64,000 nt of DNA from Bombus terrestris (Eukaryota > Arthropoda > Insecta > Hymenoptera > Apidae). Within the stretch, counting starts at the first letter, position 1; each line of letters opens with the position of its first letter. Made by a program: the position numbers and the translations under genes. A model generated the notes under the pieces. It searched no databases. It had not been told where the DNA came from and worked only from the letters and a program-made list of their open reading frames with translations. The stretch spans positions 421,253-485,252 of the forward strand of contig NW_025963589.1 of assembly GCF_910591885.1 (NCBI RefSeq), read 5' to 3'. Shown here piece after piece: positions 61,357 through 64,000 of the stretch.

Positions 61357-62633
61357 TCCAACGATGTCCAACGATGTCCAACGTTGTCCAACGTTGAAGT
61401 CCAGTCCAGATCATCCAAAATGCTTTTAGCGGCATTTGGAGATCCAAACCGGACTGGTGCGTTGTTCTTAGCTTGGCATCGTTTTCCAAAGATTAATCAA
61501 CGGATTAATTTTTTGGAAAACGATGCCAATTACCAGGTCTCACTACGTGGAGGTGACTGCGCAAGAGACCCGCCCATGGGTTATTTAACTTTATACATCC
61601 ATCTCGACATTCAACCCATTGGCAGAATGTCGAGTTACGACTCTACTTGACCATGGGCCTGCGTAAAGAAATAGTTGTTTCGTACCCTAACTGCGAAACA
61701 CATATTTCCAACGCAGCGCTTACATGAATCTTTACAAACGTGGAGCAAAGCATACATAACGCCACAGCTATCTCCCACACACCGATTACATAGATCAGTA
61801 CAAATATTGTACAATAATTGGTACCCCTACTGGCAGCATTCGGTATCAAAGACACATTTATCTAACTTGGAACGAATGAAAGAAAATGAAGCTAACGAAC
61901 GAACTAACGAACTTATGCGACGTACTCCGGTGCACCGGATAAGCCGAAGGATTAGCGGAAAGCCCAAGTATTGACCATAACTCGATTCCTGCTTCGCCGT
62001 TCGAAACTTATACGAGTCGCGGTCGATGGCGCCGACCGATGATGCCAGTGATCCGCTGGTGATCCAGCCGTGGATCCAGCACATAGGCCGGCAACTTAAC
62101 ACACTCCAACTGAACATGTGGAACCCGGGGAGGGGCCGCTGAACAGAATTACGAAGGCAGAAGCCTCAACTGAACAGTGGGGCCCACCCCCGCGGGCCCG
62201 AACAGAATTACGGAGGACGTGAAATTACCGGTCCCTGCCCGAGTACCGAAGTACCAATCGGACAGGAGTGCAGATCCACGACTGAATCCCCAACAGATTC
62301 GCAAGCATCAGCGGCGCGACGACAACTCCCGCGATTCGGTGCGAACGTCGAGCAGTCGTCGAGCAGTCACCAAGACTGAGGTGTGCTTGGCCGCCTTACG
62401 AATCCAAAGAGTTTTCCAGTGCACGTTGACCCGCACGTACCCGGGATACGCGCGAGCGAGTACGCCACGCGACAGTTTGAAAGAACTGAGTGATCGCGAA
62501 CCGACAAATCGCGGGTACAATTTTTCGTTCCAAGATGGATAAGTATCGTTGTACAGAATGAGCTCACAATGCACTTAACATATGTATCTATCTTACGATT
62601 AATTAAGCCTAAAAAGGAACGCATTCTACGGTG
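61357..62633. repeat. satellite monomer U49 (compensating indels, 1277 bp)
   Basis: One G missing in GTGCTTGGCCGCC (about 62389-62392) and one extra base in AAAAAGGAACGC (about 62611-62622), so total length is unchanged. GTACTCCGG and ATTACCGGTCC are shared with U43. Private ATAAGCCG. Confidence 0.95.
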
Positions 62634-63910
62634 TCCAACGATGTCCAACGATGTCCAACGTTGTCCAACGTTGAAGTCCAGTCCAGATCATCCAAAATGC
62701 TTTTAGCGGCATTTGGAGATCCAAACCGGACTGGTGCGTAGTTCTTAGCTTGGCATCGTTTTCCAAAGATTAATCAACGGATTAATTTTTTGGAAAACGA
62801 TGCCAATTACCAGGTCTCACTACGTGGAGGTGACTGCGCAAGAGACCCGCCCATGGGTTATTTAACTTTATACATCCATCTCGACATTCAACCCATTGGC
62901 AGAATGTCGAGTTACGACTCTACTTGACCATGGGCCTGCGTAAAGAAATAGTTGTTTCGTACCCTAACTGCGAAACACATATTTCCAACGCAGCGCTTAC
63001 ATGAATCTTTACAAACGTGGAGCAAAGCATACATAACGCCACAGCTATCTCCCACACACCGATTACATAGATCAGTACAAATATTGTACAATAATTGGTA
63101 CCCCTACTGGCAGCATTCGGTATCAAAGACACATTTATCTAACTTGAAACGAATGAAAGAAAATGAAGCTAACGAACGAACTAACGAACTTATGCGACGT
63201 ACCCCGGTGCACCGGATAACCCGAAGGATTAGCGGAAAGCCCAAGTATTGACCATAACTCGATTCCTGCTTCGCCGTTCGAAACTTATACGAGTCGCGGT
63301 CGATGGCGCCGACCGATGATGCCAGTGATCCGCTGGTGATCCAGCCGTGGATCCAGCACATAGGCCGGCAACTTAACACACTCCAACTGAACATGTGGAA
63401 CCCTGGGAGGGGCCGCTGAACAGAATTACGAAGGCAGAAGCCTCAACTGAACAGTGGGGCCCACCCCCGCGGGCCCGAACAGAATTACGGAGGACGTGAA
63501 ATTACCGGTCCCTGCCCGAGTACCGAAGTACCAATCGGACAGGAGTGCAGATCCACGACTGAATCCCCAACAGATTCGCAAGCATCAGCGGCGCGACGAC
63601 AACTCCCGCGATTCGGTGCGAACGTCGAGCAGTCGTCGAGCAGTCACCAAGACTGAGGTGTGCTTGGGCCGCCTTACGAATCCAAAGAGTTTTCCAGTGC
63701 ACGTTGACCCGCACGTACCCGGGATACGCGCGAGCGAGTACGCCACGCGACAGTTTGAAAGAACTGAGTGATCGCGAACCGACAAATCGCGGGTACAATT
63801 TTTCGTTCCAAGATGGATAAGTATCGTTGTACAGAATGAGCTCACAATGCACTTAACATATGTATCTATCTTACGATTAATTAAGCCTAAAACGCACGCA
63901 TTCTACGGTG
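62634..63910. repeat. satellite monomer U50 (1277 bp)
   Basis: Near consensus; ATTACCGGTCC, private AACTTGAAACG and AACCCTGGGAG. Confidence 0.95.
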
Positions 63911-64000
63911 TCCAACGATGTCCAACGATGTCCAACGTTGTCCAACGTTGAAGTCCAGTCCAGATCATCAGAAATGCTTTTAGCGGCATTTGGAGATCCA
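63911..64000. repeat. satellite monomer U51, cut by the window edge
   Basis: First 90 bp of another unit: four decamers and the left arm and loop of stem-loop 1, with a private TCATCAGAAATG. The array therefore continues to the right. Confidence 0.95.

Larger units (their letters stand above)
61..64000. repeat. 1277-bp satellite tandem array, 50 full monomers plus a partial one
   Basis: The same 1277-bp sequence recurs head to tail in one orientation across the whole window. Spacing between equivalent points is exactly 1277 bp in 47 of the 49 intervals; the exceptions are 1288 (U9 to U10) and 1267 (U31 to U32). Divergence is almost only substitutions. No unit contains an insertion of foreign sequence. 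Six-frame reading shows only short overlapping open frames that repeat because the DNA repeats; none has a domain I recognise. The family is not one I can name. It is not 5S, 18S or 28S rDNA, a tRNA cluster or a histone cluster. The most likely class is a long-monomer eukaryotic satellite; an intergenic-spacer subrepeat or a subtelomeric array is possible but nothing here shows it. Confidence 0.98.

Overview
The window is one continuous tandem satellite array with no recognisable genes. A 1277-bp monomer is repeated head to tail from position 61 to the right edge: 50 complete copies (called U1 to U50) and a 90-bp start of a 51st. Positions 1-60 hold six extra copies of the decamer that begins every monomer, so the left edge lies inside an expanded decamer tract. 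Unit length is almost invariant. U9 is 1288 bp because an 11-bp micro-repeat has three copies instead of two. U32 is 1267 bp because one decamer is missing. U1 is one base short, and U49 carries a -1 and a +1 that cancel. All other differences I see are substitutions, usually around ten or fewer per unit against the consensus.

The organism is almost certainly a eukaryote; the species cannot be named from this sequence. Reasons: 64 kb of near-identical, non-coding, kilobase-scale monomers with higher-order structure, and no rRNA, tRNA, transposase or other conserved gene. CpG is not depleted (about 99 CpG per 1277-bp unit by hand count, roughly at or above expectation for about 50% GC). This argues against a heavily CpG-methylated germline such as that of a vertebrate and fits many invertebrates. 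That is inference only.

Monomer layout (offset 1 = first base of the decamer block; coordinate = unit start + offset - 1). 1-40: four decamers (TCCAACGATG twice, TCCAACGTTG twice). 45-360: a structured domain of five successive stem-loops, including a 57-nt near-perfect palindrome at 117-173. 361-660: mixed sequence with two short palindromes. 664-724: a GC-rich inverted repeat and three degenerate 11-mers. 751-870: an old 60-bp tandem duplication. 878-910: a stem-loop closed by CGAA. 991-1012: a tandem 11-mer. 1168-1184: a weak CENP-B-box-like 17-mer. 1223-1251: short AT-rich palindromes leading to the next unit. U41 (51141-52417) is used below as the reference monomer for these sub-features.

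Array layout. U1-U10 (61-12840) are the more divergent left part, with the 1288-bp unit. U11-U26 (12841-33272) are dominated by two alternating monomer types, B and A, forming a 2554-bp higher-order repeat with recombinant units that record unequal exchange. U27-U32 (33273-40924) are mixed, with a dimer echo (U29/U31) and the 1267-bp unit. U33-U38 (40925-48586) form a second, different dimer repeat. U39-U43 contain an exact-looking 2554-bp duplication. U44-U49 contain a 3831-bp trimer duplication. U50-U51 are near consensus. The pattern is that of a satellite evolving by unequal crossover and local amplification. Whether the structured domain is transcribed or acts as DNA cannot be decided from sequence alone.
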